Positions 1 to 5,308 are shown, numbered from the stretch's first letter. The stretch: 5,308 bases of DNA from Planctomycetales bacterium (GCA_007122045.1 SKJM01000622.1:1-5308), one strand, 5' to 3'. Made by a program: numbers and translations. The notes: a model not told the origin generated them from the letters alone.

Positions 1-34
1 AGGCAAGCGCCGGCAGCAGGCGAGCGCCGGCCGC

Positions 35-63
35 TTGACTTGCGGCGCCGTCACCCGCATAAT
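35..63 (+). promoter_or_regulatory. Predicted sigma70-like promoter for nadA
   Basis: A -35 hexamer TTGACT (35-40; 5 of 6 consensus bases) and a -10 hexamer CATAAT (58-63; 5 of 6) are separated by exactly 17 bp. Transcription would begin near position 70 and leave a leader of roughly 160 nt before the nadA ATG at 233. This is the best promoter match seen in the window, and its AT-rich -10 stands out from GC-rich surroundings. The match is seen directly; its activity is inferred. Confidence 0.5.
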
Positions 64-91
64 CCAGTAGGCGGTTGATGGCCGAATCGCC

Positions 92-123
92 TGTGGCACA
101 ACCGTTGACGGGGCCACAATTTT
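92..123 (+). terminator. Hairpin plus short T-run in nadA leader (terminator or attenuator candidate)
   Basis: TGTGGC (92-97) pairs perfectly with GCCACA (113-118). Inside the loop CCG and CGG pair around TTGA. The stem is followed by AATTTT (118-123). If the promoter at 35-63 is used, this hairpin lies in the nadA transcript and could attenuate it. Otherwise it may simply end a transcript entering from the left. The outer stem is only 6 bp and the T-run only four bases, so it would be a weak intrinsic terminator. Confidence 0.3.
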
Positions 124-232
124 CGCGGCGCGGCGGGCGATTGCCCCCACGCCTGAACGGTTGAAGGCGCGAAATGGGAATGTTTCGCTCCCGTGCTCCC
201 GCCCACCCCCCATCCAGAGAGTTCCATTCCCC

Positions 233-1378
233 ATGTCCACCATCGGCACGGCGGCAGCCGGCACGACTTACGAATTCGAACCGTACGCTTCGCTCGACGA
301 CGCCCAGTTGGCCCCGCGCATCGCGCAAGTGAAACGCGAGATGGGCCCGCGGCTGTTGACCCTCGGGCATCACTACCAGCGGGACGAGGTGATCGCGCTC
401 TCCGACCTGCGGGGCGACAGCTACAAGCTGGCCTCCTTGGCGGCTTCCGACGAGCGGTGCGAGGCGATCGTCTTCTGCGGTGTGCACTTCATGGCCGAAA
501 CGGCCGACATCGTGGCCAACCGGCCGGAGCGGCTCGCCGCGCGCGCCGGCCGGCGCGTGCCCGTCGTCCTGCCCGACCTCGAAGCCGGCTGCTCGCTGGC
601 CGACATGGCCAACATCGACCAGGTCGAGGACTGCTGGGAGCAGCTTGGCGAGGTGCTCGACACGGCCGACCTGCTGCCCATCACCTACGTGAACTCGGCG
701 GCGGCGCTGAAAGCGTTTTGCGGGCGGCACGGCGGCATCGTGTGCACGTCGTCGAACGCGCGGGCGGCCATCGAGTGGGCCTTCGCCCGCCGCAGCCGCG
801 TGCTGTTCTTCCCCGACCAGCACCTGGCGCGGAACACGGCCCGCGCCATGGGCATCGGCCTGGAGCAGATGCCGCTGTGGGACCCGCACCGCGAACCACT
901 GGGCGGCAACACGGCCGACGCCCTGCGCCAAAGCCGCGTGATTTTGTGGAGCGGCCACTGCAGCGTGCACCAGGTGTTCCAGCCGGAGCACGTCGAGCGG
1001 TTCCGCAAGCGATGCCCCGAGGGCCGCGTGATCGTCCACCCCGAGTGCATGATGGAAGTGGTCGACCGGGCCGACCTTTCCGGATCGACGGCGGCCATCA
1101 TTCAGGCGGTCGAGCAGGCCCCGCCGGGCACCCGCTGGGCCATCGGCACCGAGTTGAACCTGGTCAACCGCCTGAAGCACGACCACCCGGAGCAGCACAT
1201 CGAGTTCCTGGCCGACGTCGCCTGCCTGTGCACCACCATGTACCGCATCGACTTGCCCCACCTGTGCTGGGCGGTGGAGAACCTGGCGGCGGGCACGCCG
1301 GTGAACGTGATCGAGGTCGAGCCGGAAACCGCCCGCTGGGCCCTCGCCGCACTGCAACGCATGCTCGAAGTGCGATGA
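233..1378 (+). CDS. nadA: Quinolinate synthase NadA
   Basis: NadA condenses iminoaspartate with dihydroxyacetone phosphate to give quinolinate, the de novo precursor of NAD. It is a cytosolic enzyme with a [4Fe-4S] cluster held by three cysteines. From ATG 233 the protein is 381 aa, normal for the family. Visible motifs: HHYQRDEV at 46-53; CGVHFMAETA with the first ligand Cys82; GCSLADMA from 119; YVNS at 152-155; CTSSNA with the second ligand Cys171; FFPDQHLARN from 192; the conserved HPEC around 269-272; GTELNLVNRL from 305; and LCTTM, whose Cys333 I take as the third ligand. All three ligands are therefore present and the enzyme should be active. An in-frame TTG at 161 would add 24 residues rich in Pro and Arg that do not look like NadA, so ATG 233 is preferred. 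Only a weak AGAGAG (216-221) precedes it. No nadB or nadC lies beside it; downstream is the repeat array and a convergent gene. Confidence 0.95.
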   Translation: MSTIGTAAAGTTYEFEPYASLDDAQLAPRIAQVKREMGPRLLTLGHHYQRDEVIALSDLRGDSYKLASLAASDERCEAIVFCGVHFMAETADIVANRPERLAARAGRRVPVVLPDLEAGCSLADMANIDQVEDCWEQLGEVLDTADLLPITYVNSAAALKAFCGRHGGIVCTSSNARAAIEWAFARRSRVLFFPDQHLARNTARAMGIGLEQMPLWDPHREPLGGNTADALRQSRVILWSGHCSVHQVFQPEHVERFRKRCPEGRVIVHPECMMEVVDRADLSGSTAAIIQAVEQAPPGTRWAIGTELNLVNRLKHDHPEQHIEFLADVACLCTTMYRIDLPHLCWAVENLAAGTPVNVIEVEPETARWALAALQRMLEVR

Positions 1379-1401
1379 CCGTGGTTGCAGCATCCAATTG
1401 T

Positions 1402-1569
1402 GGGATAGGCTTGCAGCCTGTCAGATTCGTGCGATAGGCTTTCAGCCTGTCGGATTCGTGGGATAGGCTTTCAGCCTGTCAGATTCGTGGGATAGGCTTT
1501 CAGCCTGTCAGATTCGTGGGATACGCTTTCAGCCTGTCGGATTCGTGGGATAGGCTTTCAGCCTGTCAG
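1402..1569 (+). repeat. Tandem array of a 29-bp REP-like hairpin unit (5 full copies plus a 23-bp sixth)
   Basis: Units begin at 1402, 1431, 1460, 1489, 1518 and 1547 with an exact 29-bp period and no spacer; the sixth is cut after 23 bp. The core of each unit is GATAGGCT-TTC-AGCCTGTC, an 8-bp stem with a 3-nt loop and one G-U wobble on the plus-strand RNA. On the minus strand the same position is an A-C mismatch, so folding favours one strand. A spacer-like tail ending in ATTCGT completes the unit. Units 3 and 4 are identical. Unit 1 differs at unit position 12 (G), unit 2 at 2 (C) and 22 (G), unit 5 at 7 (C, which breaks the stem) and 22 (G). The array starts 23 bp after the nadA stop. It resembles REP-type palindromes; I infer that further copies exist elsewhere in the genome. 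Confidence 0.9.
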
Positions 1570-1600
1570 CGGAAATTGACAGGCCGGAAGCCTATCCCAC
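1545..1600. repeat. Inverted repeat capping the array; possible bidirectional terminator
   Basis: The last array unit (1545-1568) faces an inverted, slightly different copy (1577-1600) across an 8-nt loop, GCGGAAAT. The arms are 24 bp each and match at all but two positions: one G-U wobble and one A-C mismatch in the plus-strand RNA. The innermost 8 bp, GCCTGTCA with TGACAGGC, are perfect. It lies between the convergent stops of nadA and the aldolase-family gene, where a structure serving both transcripts would fit. There is no T-run, so it is not a classical intrinsic terminator. The structure is seen; termination or RNA stabilisation is inferred. Confidence 0.7.
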
Positions 1601-1645
1601 GCGTTGCGATGCGGTAGTTCATTGTCTTGCACGGCCTTGCCCGAC

Positions 1646-2704
1646 CTATTCCGCCAGCCACCGGTCGCGGTGGGCGGCGATGAACTCGTCGTCGACCAGG
1701 TGGGTATACATGCGGTAGATGCGGTCGATCTCCTCGCTTTGGTTCGGGCTGAGGGTTTCCTTGGGGTCGAGGCACCAGATGCCCTCGAGCAGTCCCTGGC
1801 GGCGCAGCACCTCGTGGATGCCCGCAATGCAGCCGCCGAAGTGGTTCGGCGCGTCGAACACGACGGCGTTCGCGTCGGTCACCTCGACGTTGAGCGTCAT
1901 CATGTTGCGGGGAATGGGCCCGCCGGCGGCGACGATCAGGTGGCACTTATCGAGCAATTCGACGGCCCGCTTCGTCCAAACGGCCCAGTGCCCAAGCAGT
2001 CCCCCCACGAAATGCCGCTCCACCACGCGTTTGCCGATGGTGATGCGGTAGGGCGACAGCAGATCGGCGACGATGTGGTCGTCGTTGCCGGTGTACATGG
2101 CCACGTCGTCGCGTCCGGCGGTGGCGATGGCCCGCATGACGTCAAACGTGTGATACCGGTTGAAGGGGGCCACCTTGATGGCCGCCAGCGACTCGATTTC
2201 GGCCAGCCGGCGCCAGAAGCGGTAGCCGAGCACCCGCCCCCCGACGGCCGCCTGCAAGTAGAAGCCCATCAGCGGAATCACCTCGCCGACGGCGCGGCAG
2301 TGGTCCAACAGGGCGTCGTCGTCGGCCGCGGGCAGGGCGCTGAGGCTCAGCAGGCCGGCATGGAAGCCGCGTTCGCGCGCGAGCCGGGCCTCCCCGAGGG
2401 CCTGCTTGGTCGAGCCGCACACGCCGGCGATGCGCACCAGCGGCTCCCGCCGGTCGGCGTCGAGGCGGTCGAACTCGACTTGCGCCAGGGCCAACAGCGG
2501 CTCGAACAGGCCGACCTTCGGATCGCGGATGGCGAACTGCGTGGTATGCACGCCCACGGCCACCCCGCCCGCCCCCGCCGCCGAGTAGTAGCGCCACAAG
2601 GCGCGCTGTCGGCGCTCGTCGAGCTTGCGTTCCGCATTCAAGGCCAGCGGCGATGCCGGGATGACCAGCCCGCGCCGCAGCAGTGTCTGGATGGTTGGGT
2701 CCAT
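1646..2704 (-). CDS. Dihydrodipicolinate synthase family protein (DapA-like aldolase, substrate unknown)
   Basis: This 352-aa protein has the layout of the class I aldolase family that includes DapA, NanA and related lyases: (beta/alpha)8 enzymes forming a Schiff base between pyruvate or a similar keto acid and a lysine. Visible marks: the strand-1 motif VIPASPLALN at 14-23; HTTQF at 53-57 in place of the usual TTGE loop; Tyr149 in MGFYLQ, matching the catalytic tyrosine; Lys177 in AAIKVAPFN, the expected Schiff-base lysine; and YTGNDD at 204-209, matching the family's SGDD loop. The PYY segment carrying the second DapA tyrosine and the YNVPSRTG segment carrying the aspartate-semialdehyde arginine are not recognisable. 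It is about 50 residues longer than DapA, with a polar, charged C-terminus. I therefore do not call it dapA. ATG 2704 follows a strong Shine-Dalgarno on the minus strand. It stands alone, convergent with nadA. Confidence 0.87.
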   Translation of the reverse strand: MDPTIQTLLRRGLVIPASPLALNAERKLDERRQRALWRYYSAAGAGGVAVGVHTTQFAIRDPKVGLFEPLLALAQVEFDRLDADRREPLVRIAGVCGSTKQALGEARLARERGFHAGLLSLSALPAADDDALLDHCRAVGEVIPLMGFYLQAAVGGRVLGYRFWRRLAEIESLAAIKVAPFNRYHTFDVMRAIATAGRDDVAMYTGNDDHIVADLLSPYRITIGKRVVERHFVGGLLGHWAVWTKRAVELLDKCHLIVAAGGPIPRNMMTLNVEVTDANAVVFDAPNHFGGCIAGIHEVLRRQGLLEGIWCLDPKETLSPNQSEEIDRIYRMYTHLVDDEFIAAHRDRWLAE

Positions 2705-2715
2705 GGCGGCCGATG

Positions 2716-2723
2716 ACCTCCTT
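2716..2723 (-). promoter_or_regulatory. Strong Shine-Dalgarno for the aldolase-family gene
   Basis: The minus strand reads AAGGAGGT here, a near-perfect anti-16S match, 11 nt before the ATG at 2704. It supports that start. It stands out because nadA and kdsB in this window have weak or no such site, suggesting stronger translation initiation for this gene. Confidence 0.7.
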
Positions 2724-2829
2724 CAGGGTATGGGCAAGTGAGGCAGGGTGGCGAATGAATCCATGTTGCCGGCGGGCTTTGTCGGTCGAAACCCTCGGCG
2801 TCCACCGGATGATCTCCGGGACCGACGCG

Positions 2830-2859
2830 ATTTTAGCACGCCGGAAGCGGTGCTGTATA
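2830..2859 (-). promoter_or_regulatory. Predicted extended -10 promoter for the aldolase-family gene
   Basis: On the minus strand TATACA (plus 2859-2854; 4 of 6 bases of TTGACA) lies 18 bp before TAAAAT (plus 2835-2830; 5 of 6). TGC immediately upstream of the -10 gives the extended TGn motif. The transcript would start near 2823, leaving a leader of about 120 nt to ATG 2704. A second minus-strand TATAAT (plus 2940-2935) is a perfect hexamer but lacks a recognisable -35, so this site is preferred. Confidence 0.4.
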
Positions 2860-2876
2860 CGGTCGCAACCGAGGGC

Positions 2877-2895
2877 ACCCCCGCTACGCAGGGGT
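2877..2895. other. Small GC hairpin upstream of the aldolase-family gene
   Basis: ACCCC (2877-2881) pairs with GGGGT (2891-2895) across a 9-nt loop. It lies between the two minus-strand -10-like hexamers, in a stretch (2705-2944) that otherwise contains no gene. It could be the end structure of transcripts from the upstream minus-strand relic, or part of a longer leader. At 5 bp it is short and might be chance in GC-rich DNA. Confidence 0.3.
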
Positions 2896-2944
2896 AACCG
2901 AATCTCGAACGTTTTGTCTGGAGCGGTTATAGGGATTATACCGA

Positions 2945-3211
2945 TTATCGCGAATGTTCGTCGCCGTAGGTCTCAAAGCTGGCTACGCGGGCGCCGTCGC
3001 TCGCTTGGAGCACCTCCACCCGCGATTGCCCGCTGCGGCCGGCGCCGACAATCAGGTCGAGCGCGGCTTCCAGCCCCGGCGCATCGGCCGGCCGAACCCG
3101 CCCGAGTGCCACGTCCACCCCGCCGCGCATGTGGTCGTCGAACGGGAAGAACTGCCGCACCGGGGTGGGGGCACCCTCGTTCTGGTCGAACTGCGTCGGA
3201 TCGAACACACC
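2945..3211 (-). pseudogene. 3' remnant of an FG-GAP/VCBS-like repeat protein
   Basis: The minus-strand frame ending in TAA at 2945-2947 reads like the C-terminal end of an FG-GAP or VCBS-type beta-propeller repeat protein, usually a secreted or surface protein. The pattern is FFPFDDHMRGGVDVALG, then LDLIVGAGRSGQSRVEVL, then GARVASFETYGDEHSR. This follows the family rhythm of F.YD..F.GGV.VA.GDV, D.I.GAG.GG...V.V and G...ASF.AY. The usual calcium-binding DxDGDG loop is replaced by RPADAPGLEA, so the repeat is degenerate. Third codon positions are strongly G/C, as in real genes here. The frame stays open upstream, but protein character fades before about 3211. No ATG with a ribosome site exists: a GTG at 3208 has GGAGG one base away, and the first ATG (3130) falls inside the repeat. 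I infer a 5'-truncated relic; a short real gene with an unusual start cannot be excluded. Confidence 0.5.
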
Positions 3212-3370
3212 TCCATGCGTAGCCGAGTCGGAGGCCCATCGCGCTATGGTCCCGGCCGTGCCGCGAGCCGCCGAGGTTCTCCTCGCCGTTCCAGCGGGCG
3301 CTGTGGGAGTTGCCCGTTTCCAGGCGCAAGCTATCGGCAAGCACTCCCCTTCCACGCCACTTCGGCGGAC

Positions 3371-3388
3371 GGCACGACGGAGCGTGCC
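3371..3388. repeat. Short perfect palindrome, second REP-like element
   Basis: GGCACG (3371-3376) and CGTGCC (3383-3388) form a perfect 6-bp stem around ACGGAG, followed by a slightly T-rich stretch (CTACTTTCT). It shares no sequence with the 29-bp array. It lies in gene-free DNA before kdsB and looks like a dispersed intergenic palindrome or a weak terminator. Whether it is repeated elsewhere cannot be seen from this window. Confidence 0.4.
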
Positions 3389-3475
3389 TGCTACTTTCTG
3401 GATTTCCACCTGAAAGCAGCCAGAAAAGCACGGCGCCCCCACAAACGGATGGGATGCAGCGGCTTGCAACTCGTC

Positions 3476-3504
3476 TTGGCGCGCGTCGGCCGGTCGGGTA
3501 TCCT
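3476..3504 (+). promoter_or_regulatory. Weak promoter candidate immediately before kdsB
   Basis: TTGGCG (3476-3481; 4 of 6) and TATCCT (3499-3504; 4 of 6) are 17 bp apart. A start point 6-8 bases after the -10 would fall at about 3510-3512, only a few bases before the kdsB ATG at 3515. That would make the mRNA leaderless or nearly so, in line with the lack of a ribosome binding site. The hexamers are weak, so this is tentative. Confidence 0.3.
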
Positions 3505-3514
3505 CCGGCCCATT

Positions 3515-4264
3515 ATGAGCAATGTTCTGGCCGTCATTCCCGCCCGCTATGGTTCCACGCGTCTGCCGGGCAAGGTGCTGGCCGACCTGGGCGGCAAGCC
3601 GCTGGTGTGGCACGTGCACCGGCGCGCTGCGCAGGCCCGGCTGGTCGATGAAACCGTGGTTGCCACCGACGATCACCGCGTGGTCGACGCGCTGCGGCCA
3701 TACGGCGTACCCGTGATGCTCACCCGCGGCGACCATCCCACCGGTACCGATCGGTTGGCCGAGGTGGCCGAGCGGCACCCGAGCGATATCGTCGTGAATG
3801 TGCAGGGCGATGAGCCGCTGATCGACCCGGGCACGATCGACGCGGCGGTCCGACCGCTGCTGGCCGACCCGGCGCTTCCGATGGCCACGGTGCGGCACCG
3901 GATACGCGATGCCCGGCGCATCGGCGATCCGAACGTCGTGAAAGTGGTTTGTGACGGTCGGGGGCGGGCCTTGTACTTCTCCCGGAGTCCGATTCCCCAC
4001 GTTCGCGACGCCGCGCCCGAGCCGCCGCCGATCTACTGGCAGCACGTGGGCCTGTACGCCTACCGCCGCGAGTTTCTGCTGCAGTTTGCGAGTCTGCCGC
4101 AAACCCAACTGGAAAAGGCCGAGAAGCTCGAACAGCTCCGGGCCCTCGAGCACGGCTTCCCCATCGGGGTGGTCGAAACCGAACACGAGAGCATCGGCGT
4201 CGACACGCTCGACGACCTCGAGCGGGTTCGGCGGCAACTGGCCATTTATGGGGAAGCGGCGTAA
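3515..4264 (+). CDS. kdsB: 3-deoxy-manno-octulosonate cytidylyltransferase (CMP-Kdo synthetase)
   Basis: KdsB joins Kdo to CMP from CTP, giving CMP-Kdo for transfer to lipid A in the cytoplasmic phase of lipopolysaccharide inner-core synthesis. The 249-aa product matches the usual length of about 250. Motifs in order: IPARYGSTRLPGK at 8-20, the nucleotide-binding loop; VATDD at 49-53; TGTDR at 76-80; VNVQGDEPLID at 94-104 with metal-binding Asp99; ALYFSRSPIP at 152-161; QHVGLYAYRREFL at 176-188; EKAEKLEQLRALEHG at 200-214; and GVDTLDDLERV at 228-238 with the second metal ligand Asp230. Nothing essential is missing. ATG 3515 is chosen because homology starts there; the frame is open far upstream but that part is unlike KdsB. 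No Shine-Dalgarno is visible. No other Kdo or lipid A genes are adjacent. The gene converges with the minus-strand gene at 4304, with a 39-bp gap and no clear terminator. Confidence 0.96.
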   Translation: MSNVLAVIPARYGSTRLPGKVLADLGGKPLVWHVHRRAAQARLVDETVVATDDHRVVDALRPYGVPVMLTRGDHPTGTDRLAEVAERHPSDIVVNVQGDEPLIDPGTIDAAVRPLLADPALPMATVRHRIRDARRIGDPNVVKVVCDGRGRALYFSRSPIPHVRDAAPEPPPIYWQHVGLYAYRREFLLQFASLPQTQLEKAEKLEQLRALEHGFPIGVVETEHESIGVDTLDDLERVRRQLAIYGEAA

Positions 4265-4303
4265 GCCCCCCCAATCATCGGCACGCTGGTTGGCCGGGCC
4301 GCG

Positions 4304-5308
4304 TTACTCGACCTCGATCAGCGGTTCAACCTCGCCCTCGGAGTCGAACCGGGCCAGCAGCGCTTCGCTCGACAGGTTATGCCCCAACAGCGTGCGATTA
4401 CCCTTGTGGGCCAGCGAGCGGTACACGAGCCATTGGCTGCGGCCGACGGCCACGCGGTAGCCGGCGGCGACGTGGTTGGGCACCACTTCGAGGGCCTCGG
4501 CCACGGTGAGCCGCCGCCAGGTGTAGGGGCGGGCGAATCGCCGGCGGTCGAGGTCGAAGAACAACGGCGCGTACAAGCGCCCAGCCCGGGCGGCGTGGGT
4601 GAACTCGAGCACGCGCCGGAGGCCTCGCGTCCGGCTCGCGGCCTTTCCGTCGGACGCGTCGGGCCGCGCCGGTGCTGGGCGAACAGGCCGACCGGTCTCG
4701 GCCCCCAACGCGGTCAATTCGCCGGCCGCGCACAGTGAGCGCCACTCGGGCAGGGCAAGCGGAAACACCAGGGCCCGGGGCTTGGCGCCGTGCAGGCAGG
4801 CCTCGCGGCTTTCCTTCGCCGGGTGGAACTCGATGCCCGCCCCCAGCGGCAGGCAACTCCGATATTCAAGCCTGCCCGACCGCTCGCCCAGGACGGCATC
4901 GGCCAGGAACAGAAAGCGGTCCTGGCGGGCGAGGACCATTTGCCGCTGCACCCGCACACCCTCTTGAAGTTCGATTTCCAACTCGAGGTAGTCGACGTCG
5001 TCGTCGGACACCCAACAAACCTGCTCCCAGTCGGACTCGGGTTCCAGGCTTCGGCCGTCGAGGGTCACCTCGAGGCTCCAGGCGCCGTTCAGGACGGTCT
5101 CTTTGCCGCATCCAAGTTCCACCTGCACGGATTTCCCGGGGTACACGACCGCCAGCCGCTGACTCGTTCTCGACCAATCGCTGCGGAGCAGGGCTGCGGC
5201 GGCCCACTCGCTCTGCGCGGCAGGTTCGGGCAGCGCGGCGCCGACCGGCTTGGGGCCGGGCTGTCGGGCGGCGGCGGGGAGCGTGGCGCGGGCGATGGCC
5301 CGGTCGTC
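4304..5308 (-). CDS. Large protein of unknown function, C-terminal 334 residues (5' end outside window)
   Basis: The frame is open from the right edge to TAA at 4304-4306 and clearly continues beyond the window. A GTG at 5146 is internal, since the residues before it (SEWAAAALLRSDWSRTSQR and flanks) read as good coding sequence. I do not recognise the family with certainty. The visible part begins with a Pro/Ala-rich linker (residues 10-30). A region rich in alternating hydrophobic and charged residues follows, typical of beta-strands: VQVELGCG, WSLEVTLDGR, DYLELEIEL and DRFLFLADAVLG. A second low-complexity insert (Arg/Pro/Ala, around visible residues 205-225) leads to the end: LYAPLFFDLDRRRFARPYTW, WLVYRSLAHKGNRTLLGHN, and the acidic tail EGEVEPLIEVE. 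No transmembrane segment is visible. The beta-sandwich look and the RQMVLARQD segment recall the C-terminal domain of heparinase II/III-type lyases, but only weakly. The upstream half would decide. Confidence 0.82.
   Translation of the reverse strand, partial: DDRAIARATLPAAARQPGPKPVGAALPEPAAQSEWAAAALLRSDWSRTSQRLAVVYPGKSVQVELGCGKETVLNGAWSLEVTLDGRSLEPESDWEQVCWVSDDDVDYLELEIELQEGVRVQRQMVLARQDRFLFLADAVLGERSGRLEYRSCLPLGAGIEFHPAKESREACLHGAKPRALVFPLALPEWRSLCAAGELTALGAETGRPVRPAPARPDASDGKAASRTRGLRRVLEFTHAARAGRLYAPLFFDLDRRRFARPYTWRRLTVAEALEVVPNHVAAGYRVAVGRSQWLVYRSLAHKGNRTLLGHNLSSEALLARFDSEGEVEPLIEVE

Larger units (their letters stand above)
3212..3514. other. Intergenic region upstream of kdsB
   Basis: No frame in this stretch reads as a recognisable protein on either strand. 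It contains the palindrome at 3371-3388 and the kdsB promoter candidate at its right end. Its left part may hold further decayed sequence of the FG-GAP relic. Otherwise I see nothing in it. Confidence 0.5.

Noticed and set aside
1..34. Possible end of an upstream plus-strand gene (a TGA at 36-38) and a direct repeat AGCGCCGGC at 6-14 and 23-31.
   Set aside because: Only about a dozen codons are visible and none is recognisable. The short repeat is expected by chance in such GC-rich DNA.
161..232. Upstream TTG start for nadA.
   Set aside because: The added 24 residues do not resemble NadA, there is no ribosome site before TTG 161, and a hairpin occupies this stretch.
193..1437. Second open frame on the plus strand overlapping nadA (414 codons).
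   Set aside because: It is an Arg/Pro/Gly/His-rich shadow frame of nadA that runs into the repeat array.
1402..1569. CRISPR array (29-bp repeat length is suggestive).
   Set aside because: Copies abut with no unique spacers, variants lie inside the repeat, and no cas gene is nearby.
1604..2716. Long open frame on the plus strand opposite the aldolase-family gene (370 codons).
   Set aside because: It is the complement of a clear coding region. Its product is dominated by Val, Asp, Gly, Gln and His runs typical of antisense GC-rich frames and has no family motif.
2914..2942. Plus-strand promoter TTGTCT-17-TATACC.
   Set aside because: Both hexamers are weak matches and no plus-strand gene starts within about 570 bp. 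The same AT-rich spot gives a better minus-strand TATAAT, though also without a -35.
2954..3514. N-terminal extension of KdsB by 187 residues.
   Set aside because: KdsB proteins begin at the equivalent of ATG 3515. The extension is low-complexity Arg/Pro/Ala sequence and overlaps the opposing relic.
2945..4237. A single 430-codon minus-strand gene running across kdsB.
   Set aside because: Positions above about 3515 are antisense to a certain kdsB, and the stretch in between has no protein character. Only the end (2945-3211) is retained, as an FG-GAP-like remnant.

Overview
The window is GC-rich chromosomal DNA (about two thirds G+C by eye) with strong G/C preference at third codon positions. 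It most resembles a planctomycete, probably of the Pirellulales. This is an inference from three things: a kdsB gene implying a Gram-negative-type outer surface, an FG-GAP-like protein remnant, and short GC-rich palindromic repeats between genes, a style I associate with that group. No rRNA, tRNA or phylogenetic marker is present to settle it.

Layout, left to right. Positions 1-232 hold no recognisable gene, but contain a good sigma70-like promoter (35-63) and several small hairpins leading to nadA. nadA (233-1378, +) encodes quinolinate synthase, the iron-sulfur enzyme that makes the pyridine ring of NAD. Between nadA and the next gene, which runs towards it, lies a tandem array of a 29-bp hairpin-forming unit (1402-1569), closed by an inverted copy (1577-1600). 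A dihydrodipicolinate-synthase-family protein of unknown substrate follows on the minus strand (1646-2704), with a strong Shine-Dalgarno and a plausible promoter. Positions 2945 to about 3211 (minus) look like the 3' end of an FG-GAP/VCBS-type repeat protein without a usable start, probably a gene relic. A second, unrelated palindrome lies in 3212-3514, the stretch before kdsB.

kdsB (3515-4264, +) encodes CMP-Kdo synthetase, which activates Kdo for lipopolysaccharide inner core. It converges, with a 39-bp gap, on the 3' end of a large minus-strand gene (stop at 4304, running past the right edge). I cannot name that product. It looks beta-rich and may be the C-terminal part of a long protein.

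The four main genes do not form an operon or an obvious pathway: they alternate in strand and each appears separately transcribed. I found no mobile element, CRISPR array, defence island or convincing new system. The most distinctive element is the REP-like 29-bp array with its inverted cap between convergent genes. Next come the FG-GAP relic and an aldolase-family enzyme that keeps the catalytic lysine but lacks the signature of true DapA.
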